DNA of 64,000 bases from Notospermus geniculatus (taxonomy: Eukaryota > Nemertea > Pilidiophora > Heteronemertea > Lineidae): contig NMRB01000298.1 in assembly GCA_002633025.1 (NCBI GenBank), positions 390,365 to 454,364 on the forward strand, read 5' to 3'. The position numbers and the translations under genes are program-made. Shown here piece after piece: positions 12,546-23,929 of the stretch. Every line of letters starts with the position of its first letter. Position 1 is the stretch's first letter. The notes under the pieces are model-generated. The model did no database searches. It was not told where the DNA came from and saw only the letters and a program-made list of their open reading frames with translations.

Positions 12546-13248
12546 GCCTACATGTAGTTCATACTTCAACGCACGACCATCGCCGGCGACCGACGCGCGT
12601 TCTTGCGTTCAACGCCGACCCCGTCGTGCGATTTGGTCGGTGTCCGATCGCGAGGCTGTAATTACTTGAGTCATTTCATAACGGGTCGCCGTCGCTAGAG
12701 TACGCCATCTTGACTAATCAAGGCCTCCGGTCACTCCGCCCTTCGAACTACGCTCCCTTCACCCTTGACGACCACCGTTTGTCATCCTGCTCGCAGACAG
12801 GTCGTTCCATGGACCGCACACCCCCCCACCACTGTCAATGATAAATGCGTGTAATCCAATGTTTTGTGAATAAAACATGCATTAACGTATTAGATTATTC
12901 TTCATTTTGAGATTTTCATCGATCCAAACCTCACAATGTTCCTATCTTCCTCATAAACCGCGCTTTCAGTAACGTTTGGCTGCTTCAGCCGCCACGCTCA
13001 TGGGCGGCAAATGCGAGCGATAAATGCTACGGTGGTCGGCTACGGTGGTCGGCTCATGGGCGGCAAATGCGAGCGATAAATGCTACGGTGGTCGGCAAGG
13101 GTGGATGGAGCGATAGTAGGAGTGACAGGAAACCTTGGTTGGGCAAGATGGAGTACGCTGGACTATGAATCAATGCCACGAAGTTGGCATCCAGATTTGA
13201 TCAGGCGTCAGCCGCCGATGGTCTTGCGTCGAAGTATGAACTAGGCTT
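12546..13248. mobile_element. CpG-rich MITE, copy 2 (reverse orientation, interrupted)
   Basis: Reads as the reverse complement of 8514-8748. It starts near 'gttcatacttcaacgcac' and ends 'gcgtcgaagtatgaactagg'. It is split after 'cgccgtcgcta' by a 445-bp insertion (12706-13150) and resumes with 'ggactatgaatcaatgcc'. The uninterrupted relative at 8514-8748 confirms the breakpoint. Confidence 0.8.
12706..13150. mobile_element. Nested element with 8-bp target duplication GAGTACGC
   Basis: Inverted ends 'catcttgactaatcaaggcc' and 'accttggttgggcaagatg' are flanked by GAGTACGC at 12698-12705 and 13151-13158. An 8-bp duplication is typical of hAT-type (also P-type) transposons, so this is probably a non-autonomous hAT-like element. 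Inside, a 56-bp unit containing 'gctcatgggcggcaaatgcg' is repeated in tandem at 12996 and 13052. No transposase ORF. Confidence 0.75.
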
Positions 13249-13666
13249 AAGGCATTGTGAGAGAGTACAGCCATGAAAAGTACTCTAAAGCCATATAACA
13301 TCATACAGTACGTTGCACGACTGACCTACCTTTATCAACGTACCTTCTGCGAATGTCACGCGGAAGGGACGCTTCAGTTTATTGCGTATGGTCCGGGTGC
13401 ATCACGCGTCTCTTCTGCGTGATGTCCGCGCACCACAGGCGAATGACATTACGTCTTCACTGCATGCCTTCCATGGCGGCGTGCAACATCCGCGGAAGAT
13501 ACAAGGACGTTACGCGCATGACGCTGCAATGTGGTACGTGGATGGTGCGCGTCGTGGAACGGCGGTCGACACAATGGGGAGGTAGCCATTCTTTTTCTAC
13601 CATTTAATGGTGCTGCGACCGTATCAACTTTTCCACTGTGACGTTGTACGGAACGTCAACGTCACA
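13249..13666. other. CpG-richer unassigned patch
   Basis: Between 13350 and 13690 the sequence is visibly richer in CG words ('tcacgcgtctcttctgcgtg', 'gatgtccgcgcaccacagg'). Overlapping short plus-strand ORFs (13353-13607, 13382-13585) have no recognisable motif. It could be a promoter-type CpG patch or an old transposon. Confidence 0.35.
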
Positions 13667-13951
13667 CTACCGTGACGTTGTGGCTACATGCTCGCACCTC
13701 ACATTGCCACGGAGATGACGTCCTGAAGACAATGAAAAGGCCTGATATGGTCGCAGCGACATCTTTCCGTGGAGAAGTGGCAATGCCCTCATTGTGCAAT
13801 GTACTGTAGCTCCTTGCCCAACCGGCAGAGATACTGTGGTGTCGGAGTTACCGGATTCGACTCCATATCCACCCATTGGTTCTGGGGAATTTGGGGTTCG
13901 GCCTGTGGACTGAAATTGTGGTGTGGGCGGATATGAATGATCCTGAGACAT
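13667..13951 (-). CDS. Unidentified ORF, 94 codons
   Basis: I do not recognise this ORF. It begins ATG and opens with a Ser/Pro/Gln-rich segment ('MSQDHSYPPTPQFQSTGRTP') that looks like a disordered N-terminus, then becomes mixed in composition and ends at a TAG. No domain, transmembrane span or signal peptide is visible. It is the only ORF in 4.5-14.5 kb with protein-like composition, and it sits beside a CpG-rich patch, which would suit a first coding exon. No clear GT donor continuing a coding frame was found, so a chance ORF remains likely. Confidence 0.2.
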   Translation of the reverse strand: MSQDHSYPPTPQFQSTGRTPNSPEPMGGYGVESGNSDTTVSLPVGQGATVHCTMRALPLLHGKMSLRPYQAFSLSSGRHLRGNVRCEHVATTSR

Positions 13952-14556
13952 GCCCCGATACTAAATCATTTTTGTTTGGGCTATACCTTCCCTAAAAGTA
14001 CGGCTAGGCCTGACCGCCCCCAGTCCGGCATAACTCCGAGACCACAGTATTTAGTATGAAACCACTAGCTACTGTCTGCCCTCCACTGGACTTAAACACA
14101 TCCCCTAGGATCTACCTTGTTTTGGAAAGTGAAAAGCTTGTGTATGGACCCTCCAATAGTCCAGCTGCCAAGGGTTAAACAAATCCCCCAGGATCCATCT
14201 TTACAGTATCAGTTTCCTTCAGAGGTCAGCCCTTATCAATTAGCAGGGCAATCAGAAGAAAAAACCAACGACAATCGCATCATATACAAAGTATGTGGTC
14301 ATTAAACAATCAAAGGGCCACAAATCAAAGGCCATATCGGAAGCAGTTTGCCCAGAAGGTATGTAATTGCTCACAGGCTGCCCCCTATAAGCACTTTCTT
14401 AAGAAAAAACACAATAGCCATTTCGTTGATGGCCGTTTATAAAGTGGGGACCAAATGGTGATTTAAAGTCCTCCTGATTTCAAAGAGACTGAATAGCCCC
14501 GGGTTAGTCTCATCTTCTGGTTATGTCCATAGTCTTCTAATGGACATTCGGCGAAC
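13952..14556. other. Intergenic DNA, no gene recognised
   Basis: Contains two similar phrases, 'acatcccctaggatctacct' (14099) and 'aaatcccccaggatccatct' (14179), suggesting an old ~80-bp duplication. Nothing else was identified. Confidence 0.4.
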
Positions 14557-15165
14557 TTTGTTCTTCTATTAGACAAAAATGCTGCCGTGGTGACACCGTT
14601 ACTTAGCCCGCTGTTCAAAGGCCAGCGAGGATTAGGGAGGAAAAACCGCGCACTGTAATCAGAAAACCATAAGAGGAACTGTTAATGCATTTTGTGGGAA
14701 TTAGGCGCGGAAAAAATATCACGTGCGTGGATACTAGCTGCCACTGGTTCAGCCATTGGATTCACCACAGACTGACCACTGCCTAGAGTACACACAACAT
14801 TTTTGGTTGAGAGTTAATTTGGTAAAAGAAGGTACAGATATCTTTTTGCAAGAAAGAATGGATGAAAAACATTTTTCAATTCAAGTACCGTATTTTTCTG
14901 ACGATAAGGCACAGCCTTTTTCTCGAACGGGTCTAAAATTGGGGGTGCGCCTTATAGATGAGATCAAATTAGGTCGTCGTTTATGACGTCATGGCGATTT
15001 CTTGGCAACCCGCACATGCGCAGTAGCCATTTTCCTTGACAACGCGGAGGCTGGTGTGTTTACATTGGTTTCAACGAAGGATTCCGGCAATCGGCAGCAT
15101 TTTTGGTGGTTCTCTTCGATATTTCTGCAGGAGAGCCTTTAATTACACTGTGAACGGGTCTGGTA
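14557..15165 (+). repeat. Repeat B, copy 1
   Basis: Starts 'tttgttcttctattagacaa' and is repeated almost exactly from 15167, immediately after a single N at 15166. Within it, 'taccgtatttttctgacgat' resembles the end of a widespread mariner-type element whose opposite end ('ccgaaaaatacggta') is seen at 21362-21376. The N between the copies suggests two assembled alleles. Confidence 0.8.
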
Positions 15166-15166
15166 N

Positions 15167-15600
15167 TTTGTTCTTCTATTAGACAAAAATGCTGCCGTGG
15201 TGACACCGTTACTTAGCCCGCTGTTCAAAGGCCAGCGAGGATTAGGGAGGAAAAACCGCGCACTGTAATCAGAAAACCATAAGAGGAACTGTTAATGCAT
15301 TTTGTGGGAATTAGGCACGGAAAAAATATCACGTGCGTGGATACTGGCACTGGTTCAGCCATTGGATTCACCACAGACTGACCACTGCCTAGAGTACACG
15401 CAACATTTTTGGTTGAGAGTTAATTTGGTAAAAGAAGGTACAGATATCTTTTTGCAAGAAAGAATGGATAAAAAACATTTTTCAATTCAAGTACCGTATT
15501 TTTCTGACGATAAGGCACAGCCTTTTTCTCGAAAAACGGGTCTAAAATTGGGGGTGCGACTTATAGGGTTTAAAAAGGGTCTAAAATCTAGGGAGGAAAA
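15167..15600 (+). repeat. Repeat B, copy 2
   Basis: Near-identical to 14557-14980. Differences include 'gtggatactggcactggttc' against 'ggatactagctgccactggt' and an extra 'gaaaaacggg'. It continues into a third partial copy. Confidence 0.8.
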
Positions 15601-15860
15601 ACTACACACTGTGATCATAAAACCATAAGAGGAACTGTCAATGCATTTTGTGTGAATTAGGCACGGAAAAAATATCACGTGGATACTGCCACTGGTTCAG
15701 CCATTGGATTCACCACAGACTGACCACTGCCTAGAGTACACACAACATTTTTGGTTGAGAGTTAATTTGATGAAAGAAAGCACAGATATCTTTTTGCACG
15801 AGGGTGAAAAACAGTTATCAATTCAAGTAGTCAAAAGCCAGACGTACATCGCACTTGCGA
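15592..15860 (+). repeat. Repeat B, partial copy 3, leading into C1
   Basis: Repeats 'gaggaaaaactacacactgt' and 'ggttcagccattggattcac', then diverges at 'aagaaagcacagatatcttt', the sequence that also starts segment C2 at about 21382. Confidence 0.7.
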
Positions 15861-15881
15861 CAGACTGTAAGTAACTGATCA

Positions 15882-15990
15882 GGGCCCATGTTCCCGAAGC
15901 CGTCGTAAGGTTATCGATGTCGTTACGCTATGCATTTTTCCAGTTTTAACGACTTCGTTAACCTAATGACGGCTTCGGGAACATGGGTCC
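15882..15990. mobile_element. Palindromic MITE with TGATCA flanks, present only in C1
   Basis: Arms 'gggcccatgttcccgaagcc' and 'ggcttcgggaacatgggtcc' are inverted copies around a short spacer. The direct repeat TGATCA flanks it at 15876-15881 and 15991-15996. The matching place in C2 (21486-21496) lacks the element but has TGATC followed by TGATCA, as if a footprint of an excised copy. Confidence 0.85.
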
Positions 15991-16019
15991 TGATCAGTCG
16001 CTGGGGATGTATATGCGCT

Positions 16020-16420
16020 GCGCGCACATCGTAAATTCAGTAACTCAGTAAAACTAGGAGGATCCAATCAGTCATCATCTCAAGACTACGTTACATCGCA
16101 CTTGCGACTGGCAGCAACTTAGGTAACATCCGGGGCGTTGAGACTCGACGAGACTAGGTTTCGTTCAGAAAACTGGCACTGATCAGTTGCAAGCCCGCGT
16201 ACATCGCGGCGACTGAACAAAACTGGGTACAACTAATCGCTAGAAAGTTGAACATGTGCGACTCGCGGCGACTGGCAAAATCTCAGTTCCTGCGAGTCAC
16301 AAGGGTGAGTATATCATTATCAACTGTTTCTGGCGACTGATCAGTCGCCTCCAGTTCCAGCTAGATCCTCCCAGTCGCCTGTAGCGACTAGTTGTCTCCA
16401 GTCACAAGTGTGATGTACAC
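16020..16420. repeat. CGACTG/CAGTCG-rich interspersed block
   Basis: About 400 bp with many copies of 'gcgactg', 'cagtcgc' and 'gatcagtc' in both orientations, starting near 'gtacatcgcacttgcgac' and closing 'cacaagtgtgatgtac'. The two ends are inverted copies, so the block is probably the body of a degenerate inverted-repeat element. The same block is in C2 at 21480-22100 with an extra insertion. Confidence 0.5.
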
Positions 16421-16984
16421 TAGGCTAAAGGCCTCAAAACATGTGAAGTGTCTGCAGATTCAGGCAGCAGGTTTCCACGTTACAAATTCAAATGTAAGCC
16501 TACACAAGTTTCAATACTCAGTGTGAACGTGTCTTTCTCCGGAAATAATGCCTTGGGTGGTCCACATTGTCCAAAACCACAAGGTTTCAATGAGCATCAC
16601 TCTCTTTCAACACTGCGACCAGCGACAGAAGAATTCAAATATTTGTTGATGGAAATGTATCATTTCAAAGCTTATCACCTTCGGGTATGACAGGGATAGA
16701 ATCACCACTGTTTAGGCTGCTTACAGTGCCACACATGGTGCCAAGGGCCACTGAGGGAGAGGAACGTGCACAGCTCACTGCCACTTGGTGCCAAACGCCA
16801 GCCCAGTTCAAGATAAATATCCAGCAAGGAGGCCTATTGCAGGCTCTAGCAGGCTCAGGACAGATTATGGGAGGATGGACAGCCCATCCTGAGAACATCA
16901 GGGGTTCTTAGAGCTCGCTCCCTTCGTCACCTCACACAAACCCCTGAGATAATTTGCAACATTTCCTGGACGGACTTAGGCTAA

Positions 16985-17123
16985 GCGCACATTTGCGGCA
17001 AAACTCAATGCGGTAGGGGTGCTTTTTAAGTTGACTGACCCAATTCTGTCGACTAGTCATTCAGCCGGGTCAGTCGATTAAAAAAACACCCCTACCACAT
17101 TGAATTTTGCTGCAAATGTGCAC
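16985..17123. mobile_element. Palindromic MITE, GCGCACATTTGCGGCAAAA family (C1)
   Basis: Arms 'gcgcacatttgcggcaaaac' and 'gaattttgctgcaaatgtgc' pair, extending through 'ggtaggggtg' / 'cacccctacc' to a central 'gactgaccca'. A matching copy in C2 is at 23328-23464. Confidence 0.75.
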
Positions 17124-17411
17124 TTGGCTTTGGAGGCACCGAAAGTAAGGCACCCAATCAACGAACGCCATTCTGAATCACCTTAAGATGACAGGCATTT
17201 GTGTGCGGTGACGAAGGGAGTGAGCACTAAGAACACCTGATGTTCTCACGATGTGGACAGCCGTGCTGCTTCAAATCACTCCTTTGTTTTGGAAAGATCT
17301 GGTGGACGGACAGATGGACAATGGGGAAGAATTCAGAAATTCACCGGCTCCACCAAAAGCAGGTGCTTGTCACAAGTGATCATCATTGGTCATCAGTTTA
17401 CTCAACTAGTA

Positions 17412-17534
17412 CCCTAGTGAGGTTTCGGTAGCGCCCGGTTAGGCCGTACGACGACGTTTATCTATTGTTTGGGTATACCCACACAATAGATAAACGTCGT
17501 CGTATGGCCTAACCGGGCACTTGCGAAACCTCCC
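17412..17534. mobile_element. Palindromic MITE with TA target, present only in C1
   Basis: The arms, containing 'gcccggttaggccgtacgac' and 'gtcgtatggcctaaccgggc', fold almost end to end around 'gtttgggtatacccac'. TA flanks both sides (17410-17411, 17535-17536). C2 reads straight through ('ctcaactattatcattgctg' near 23741), giving the empty site. Confidence 0.85.
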
Positions 17535-18475
17535 TAATATCACTGCTGTCTACTACTGTTGTCAACCTGCAGAGATGTAACTTCAGCTATTGTGTTGTAA
17601 GGCCGTCAACCCGTTCCTCGGTTGCAAATAAGTGGCCCATTGCACACTTACTGTCCAAGTGCTATGATATGCACATATACTCTGCCATTTTCCTGGCTTC
17701 ATAGTTGGAAATATAGGGGGGTCTATCGAGGCACATAGAGATGATCTTACTAATACAGGTAATTGATGATTTAATATCGAAAATTGAATCCCTGCCATGG
17801 AATATATAAACATTACATCGACAAAAGTAAATGAATGCCTCATTAAAGTAAACACTACCTAATAAAATCTTTGTGAGAAATTCGATAGTGTGATTTGGTA
17901 TAAATTTGTTCAAATGTTCGACATGAACTTCAAATGAAGAAACAACAAAGACCGTACAATAGGAAGGTGTGATAATGGGCATGTTTGTCTGAGAGACATG
18001 ATCAATTTCCGAACAAAAAACAGTCAATGGAAGTCAAGAGGCTGGGCATTTCATGGCTTTAAGGGCAAATACAGTGATGATACCTTAATGATGGGAATGT
18101 CACAAACAACTATGTCAGCCGATGGCTGATTTCGGTGTTTGGCCTTGTGTAGGCCGACAGTGTCAAAGGATTGCAGTGGAAGTGTTAACAAATTATAATT
18201 TCATGCCTCGGAGGTGATCTGGAATGCAGTGAATGTTCAAAGCAACTCTCTTTTGCTTTCATTGAATTAATACTAGCATCGGGTACCCGTGGCGAGCACA
18301 TTCCCTCACAGGATGCATCGCCAGAGGCTGGCATTTTGCTGGACGTCTCTGTGTGGGAGGAAAATGTTTAGTGGGGGCCAACCCCTCGGACAATAATCTA
18401 GGCCTACGCCGAAGCAGATGGCAGCAGTTTTATGTGTTGAAGTTCCTATTTTCTGGTTGAAGACAATGCATTATA

Positions 18476-18549
18476 CCTGGTTCCGTCGGCCACCGTGTAG
18501 ATGGTGTTGCGTACGCAGCGCCATCTACACGGTGGCCATCGAAACCAGG
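18476..18549. repeat. Perfect-arm palindrome (C1), CCTGGTTCCGTCGGCCACCG family
   Basis: The arms 'ccaccgtgtagatggtgttg' and 'cagcgccatctacacggtgg' pair around 'cgtacg'. C2 has an enlarged version (25243-25344). A third, degenerate relative is at about 19898-19950 ('gcctggcctccgtctacgca'). Confidence 0.75.
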
Positions 18550-19310
18550 CTAGTGGGCATTGCAAATCATTGGAAGTTTCTTCCTGCATTTTATTCGCTT
18601 AAGGGTAAAAAAATGTAATGCCATGCACCCGCTTAAGGGCCACCCCCATGTCATTTTCAACACTTCCTGTGAAAATGGTGCCATTTCGATCAGAAACCAC
18701 GGAGGAGTTCGTGTTCGAATTTAAAGTGCCACCGTCAATTATAATAAAGATTAGTGCAGAAATTCAGCACACTCAAGTCATACTCTTGCTGTGGACATTC
18801 AAAGGTGTAAGCTACAGACCTGCCAAGGGGTTATCTGATACTTTGCTGGAGCTTGGGCAAGATTTTGCCGGAGAATAGGCCATTTTGAGTTTGCCTTGCT
18901 TGAGCATCTGAAACGTGATCAACTTTCGAAGATTTGCACAAAACCACACGGCGCACAATGTCCTTCAGCGAAGGGTGGTGATTGGTCAGATAGCATTGGC
19001 GGTAAAACACTGATTACAGAATCAAACCGCAGATGGCACGGGCGCTGCCTGAGCAGACAATAGTCAGCCAAGGCGGTTGGAAAACGCAGTTTGTAAAATA
19101 GGGGAACAATTTTTCTGAAGAGCTTCGCTTCTGGGGAAATGCGTGAGATATACACAACTCGCGGGAGTGTGGGAGCACAGGTGGAAATGCGTGAGTCTCC
19201 TGCGAAATGCGTAATGCTTGGCAGGTCAGAAACTGACTTGTGATGGTGTTGTGATTCTGTCTTCCACAAGATGGGATATACTGTGAAAAAGTGACCTAAG
19301 ACCAAGACTA

Positions 19311-19876
19311 TTCTTCATTCCACTTTTGAATGGCGCGAGGTTTATCAACAATATCTCCGCAACGGCTGGGTCAAACTTGACATACATGTACCATACATCA
19401 ATCAACTTGTCTTTTTTGCCGCAACAGGCATCATCACTGTCATTTTCCCTATAAATGTGACAGAAAAAAATTCTTTCAACAATCACTCCAGTTTGTGTTT
19501 AGGCCGAAATGGCAGCTATTTTGAAATGATGCAATGTATAATGTGACTGCACTGAACACTGTGACGAAATGAATGGGTTTTGAGAAAGGGATCCGTTACG
19601 TCGGCCTTGCGCGAAAAATGAAGATGGCCGTTACCAAAAAACAGCATGTTTTATGCATATTCCATGCAGGAAATAAGCATGAAATGTAGGCATGTTTTAC
19701 GCATGAATGGTGCAATGCATAAAGTATGCCCCCACACAATGGGTGCATGCACTAAAGAGGCATAGCAGAAAGATATCGACAAGAAAGACAAGTCAGATGA
19801 TGTATGGTATGTCAAATTTGACCCAGCAGTTGTGGAGATATCGGCTGAAAACCTCGCACCAATCGGATGTGGAAGT
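19311..19876. mobile_element. Long-TIR fold-back element, family F, copy 2 (in C1)
   Basis: Begins 'ttcttcattccacttttgaa' and ends 'ccaatcggatgtggaag'. It has the same long inverted arms as 6886-7310, with a C1-specific insertion (about 19628-19780) rich in 'gcatgttttatgcat' palindromic words. It lacks the nested element found in the C2 copy. Confidence 0.7.
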
Positions 19877-20994
19877 TGAAGTCATGTTGAGTCTACTGCC
19901 TGGCCTCCGTCTACGCAGCGCCATCTCGACGGTGACCAGGGAACCAGGCTAATGACCACACACAAAGAGATGACAAGCACGGAAACGCATTCACCACCAC
20001 CTTTAAACATGAGATAACACAGTACTGCTATAGCCATCAGGCTTTCTAATGTTGGTGAAAAGCAAGCATTGGTAAAAATGACGGATGGTCATGGAAAACA
20101 GCAAAGAGAATCAGTGTCATACCAAAAGAACACAACAAAATGTTATTCCAGGCAGGAATAGAACTTTTTATTTACAATGCAGGCCTAGGAGAAAAGAATG
20201 AAACCGAGAATTGTTATTAGTATGGAATATCTCGGACTGGTTGAAAATATCTTTATGTGAGAAAATACTCCTAACTTCTGCAACTTATTTTCTTTCATGT
20301 AAAAGATGGTCCATCAAACATGACAGAAAAATGTTGACACAAGTAAAAATATCGCACAAGTTTACCACAGTGACATTTTCCTTTTTTGTGGAAATGAATT
20401 GAAATGTCCCTTGTTGTATTTTTAAAGAATATATCGCTGACAAAGGAGTGCACTTTTGAAAAAAAATAATTGTGATGTGGTTAAAACTTTTACAAGAATG
20501 TTCATCGGTGAAACCGCAAACGTACAAGGAAAGTAAAAGTAGGATGGTTTTTCTTTTCTACTTCTGCTGTAGGCATTTCGGAATCACACAAAGGAGGATA
20601 AAGCTTTTCAGGATAGTCTGACTAATAACAAAAGATATTTTGCAGTGACGCATGTTGGCATTGGAACACAAACCACAACAAAGTCCCAAGACAAGGGATT
20701 TACTTGATGTATTTTTATGGATATTTATGCTGCAGCAAATCATTGTACTACTGCCACCATATTCTGTAATGCCAACAACTGAAAAATAATGGCATATATT
20801 TCATGCTGAAAAGTGCAAACATATGGAAATCCCTAACTCCCAAACTTTTGACTAATGTGTGCCAAGTTTGTAAATGCCTCAGGAACAGCAGCTAAAAGCC
20901 TAGTGATAAAAACATGGGGTATTTTCAAAGGAAATAAATGTATACAAATTACATGTCCCATTACCTCAGCAATAAACATTATCATGGAGACGTC

Positions 20995-21379
20995 NGTGCG
21001 AGGTACGATGCGCCATCTGTCGTGACAATGAGTCTACCTCAGTAGTATCAGGTAAAGTCGGGTACTCGAACGAACTAAACTGGAACAAGTGTAATACTAC
21101 AAGTGCCAGGTCAACAGTGACAACTCAGGCACTCAAACGAACTAAACTGTAATGGCTGGCACATCATGACATGTGGCATGGCTTGGAAAGTCCATGCTTT
21201 GGCCATGTTTCTTCGCCCGATTTTTATGAATTTTGTGCACATTTATGAAAATAGGCCTATGGGATGATGCAGGCCTTAATCCACATAGGAACCGCACTGT
21301 TGTATCACCCGCACTGGCGATTTTTGGGGCCTTTTCGCGGCAAAAAGTCGCGGGTCTTATGCCGAAAAATACGGTATTG
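20995..21379. other. Sequence between C1 and C2
   Basis: Starts at a single N. Includes 'actcgaacgaactaaactg' (21065) and a near-repeat at 21132. Its right end 'ccgaaaaatacggta' resembles the terminus of the mariner-type element seen in repeat B. No gene. Confidence 0.5.
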
Positions 21380-22543
21380 GTAAAAGAAAGCACAGATATC
21401 TTTTTGCACGAGGGTGAAAAAGAGTTATCAATTCAAGTAGTCAAAAGCCAGACGTACATCGCACTTGCGACAGACTGGAAGTAACTGATCTGATCAGTCG
21501 GTGGTGATGTACGCGCTGCGCGCACATCGCAAATTCAGCAACTCAGTAAAACTAGGAGGATCCAATCAGTCATCATCTCAAGACCACGTTACATTAGTGT
21601 TACATTTCCAGCCAGGATTTGAAAAAGGCAGGGCAGAGACGCCTCCATTCTCAAAAAGGCAGGGTGCCATGATAGCCCATGCCCTGTTTTGGTTCTCAGC
21701 TACCAAGGCCCGAAGGGCATTCAGGCATGTCACGACGCAAGTCGGACTCTGATCGTCTTCACACCAACGGACATTTTCTGCTTCGGGGATCAACATCCAA
21801 TTGCGACTGGCAGCAACTTAGGTAACATCTGGGGCGTTGAGACTCGACGAGACTAGGTTTTGTTCAGAAAACTGGCACTGATCAGTCGCAAGCCCGCGTA
21901 CATCGCGCCGACTGAACAAAACTGGTACAACTAATCGCTAGAAAGTTGAACATGTGCGACTCGCGGCGACTGGCGAAATCTCAGTTCCTGCGAGTCACAA
22001 GGGTGCGTATATCAACCGTTTCCAGCTAGATCCTCCCAGTCGCCAGGTAGCTCAGTGGCGACTAGTTGTCTCCAGTCACAAGTGTGATGTACGCTAGGCT
22101 AAAGGCCTCAAAACATGTGAAGTGTCTGCAGATTCAGGCAGCAGGTTTCCACGTTACAAATTCAAATGTAAGCCTACACAAGTTTCAATACTCAGTGTGA
22201 ACGTGTCTTTCTCTGGAAAAAATGCCTTGGGTGATTCACATTGTCCAAAACCACAAGGTTTCAATGAGCATCACTCTCTTTCAACACTGCGACCAGCGAC
22301 AGAAGAATTCAAATATTTGTTGATGGAAATGTATCATTTCAAAGCTTATCACCTTCGGGTATGACAGGGATAGAATCACCACTGTTCAGGCTGCTTATAG
22401 TACCACACATGGTGCCAAGGGCCAGTGAGAGAGAGGAACGTGCACAGCTCACTGCCACTTGGTGCCAAACGCCAACCCAGTAGTCTTGAACGTTAGTTGT
22501 GGTGTTGATATTTTTGGTGACTGGGAGGGGAATGTGGATGGTA

Positions 22544-22606
22544 GTCAGCTGCCCTGCATTCAGAGAGACTTTAGTAAAAAGTCTCTCTGAATGCAGGGCA
22601 GCTGAC
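22544..22606. repeat. Perfect hairpin, 27-bp arms
   Basis: 'gtcagctgccctgcattcag' (22544-) and its exact complement ending 'atgcagggcagctgac' (22606) form a 27-bp perfect stem with a 9-nt loop 'tttagtaaa'. It sits in the C2-only block 22482-23155. Confidence 0.85.
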
Positions 22607-22744
22607 AGGGATCTGTGGTTATAAGTATTTATTAGCAAATGCAGATTTGTAGGGAAATGGAAGGGCTGGGGAGATATTCATCCTGCGACTAAACGTTTTC
22701 AGCAAAAAAAAATAAACAGAGAAACAGACACGTGAAAAAAATTC

Positions 22745-22815
22745 CTATCGCAAGGCTCGAACCCGGCGCCCCGGATTCAGAGCCGGACGCTCTACCGATG
22801 CGCCAGCCGGCCACG
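22745..22815 (-). mobile_element. tRNA-derived SINE head / tRNA pseudogene (Gln-like)
   Basis: On the minus strand it reads 'ggctggcgcatcggtagagc' (A-box region) and later 'gccgggttcgagccttgcga' (B box GGTTCGAGCC), with a 'cggctctgaatccgg' anticodon-arm-like segment suggesting descent from tRNA-Gln. The acceptor ends do not pair, so it is not a functional tRNA gene; a SINE head is more likely. It differs from family V. Confidence 0.65.
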
Positions 22816-23327
22816 TCATGACGGTGGCTGCTCAATAAATGTTTATAAACATATCCCAGCTACTCAACATATTTTTATGTTAATTAGAATGACGTTACAA
22901 ATCAGAATAATCTTCCAAAAATCGCATTTTACAACATCCACAGAGCAAGTCCCCAGCAAATCTGTCAGCATATCGCTACATAATGTACCCATCTACGTTC
23001 ACAGCCACTAAAAACGTGAACCAACCGTCCGGTATATTCCATCTGAACATTAGACGCATTTCATCTATGAGTCCAATTCTATTGACTGACCCATGAAAAG
23101 TCTTTGGCTAGCTTCGCTGTTGGCCGCTACGCGGCGCGTTGGGCCCTTGCGTCCAGTTCAAGATATCCAGTAAGGAGGCCTATATTGCAGGCTCTAGCAG
23201 GCTCAGGACAGATTATGAGAGGAGGGACAGCCCATCCTGAGAACATAAGGGTTCTTACCGCTTGCTCCCTTCGTCATCGCACACAAACCCCTGAGATAAT
23301 TCGCAACATTTCCTGGACTTAGGCCAA

Positions 23328-23464
23328 GCGCACATTTGCGGCAAAACTCAATGCGGTAGGGGTGTTTTTGAAGTTGACTGGCCCAACGCTGTCGACTCGT
23401 CATTCAGCCGGGTCAGTCGATTAAAAAAACACCCCTACCGCATTGAGTTTTGCCGCAAATGTGC
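23328..23464. mobile_element. Palindromic MITE, GCGCACATTTGCGGCAAAA family (C2)
   Basis: C2 counterpart of 16985-17123, with arms better matched than in C1 ('accgcattgagttttgccgc'). Confidence 0.75.
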
Positions 23465-23929
23465 CTTGGCTTTAGTGGCACCGAAAGAAAGGCACCCAAT
23501 CAGCGAACGCCATTCTGAATCACCTTAAGATGACAGGCATTTGTGTGCGGTGACGAAGGGAGTGAGCACTAAGAACCCCTGATCTTCTCAGGATGTGGAC
23601 AGCCGCGCTTCAAATCACTCCTTGTTTTTGAAAGATCTGCTGGACGGACAGATGGACAGTGGGGAAGAATTCAGAATTTCACCAGCTCCACCAAAAGCAG
23701 GTGCTTGTCACAAGTGATCATCATTGGTCAACACAGTTTACTCAACTATTATCATTGCTGTCCACTACTGTTGTCAACCTGCAGAGATGTAACTTCAGCT
23801 ATTGTGTTGTAAGGCCGAACCCGTTCCTCGGTTGCAAATAAGTGGCTCATTGCAAGCTTACTGTCCAAGTGCTATGATATGCACATACACATATACTCTG
23901 CCATTTTTCTAGCTTCATAGTTGGAAATA

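Larger units (their letters stand above)
15766..20994 (+). repeat. Segmental copy C1 (~5.2 kb)
   Basis: Collinear with C2 (21380-28533) along its whole length. Both begin 'aagaaagcacagatatcttt' and C1 ends within 'ttatcatggagacgtc' at a single N (20995), the same point C2 reaches near 28533. Substitutions are light but insertions are numerous. C1 carries MITEs at 15882-15990 and 17412-17534 and a ~150-bp insertion near 19628-19780 that C2 lacks. It is either a tandem duplication or two haplotypes joined in tandem. Confidence 0.85.

Noticed and set aside
22745-22815. Functional tRNA-Gln gene.
   Set aside because: A and B boxes are present but the acceptor stem does not pair and a SINE context is more likely.
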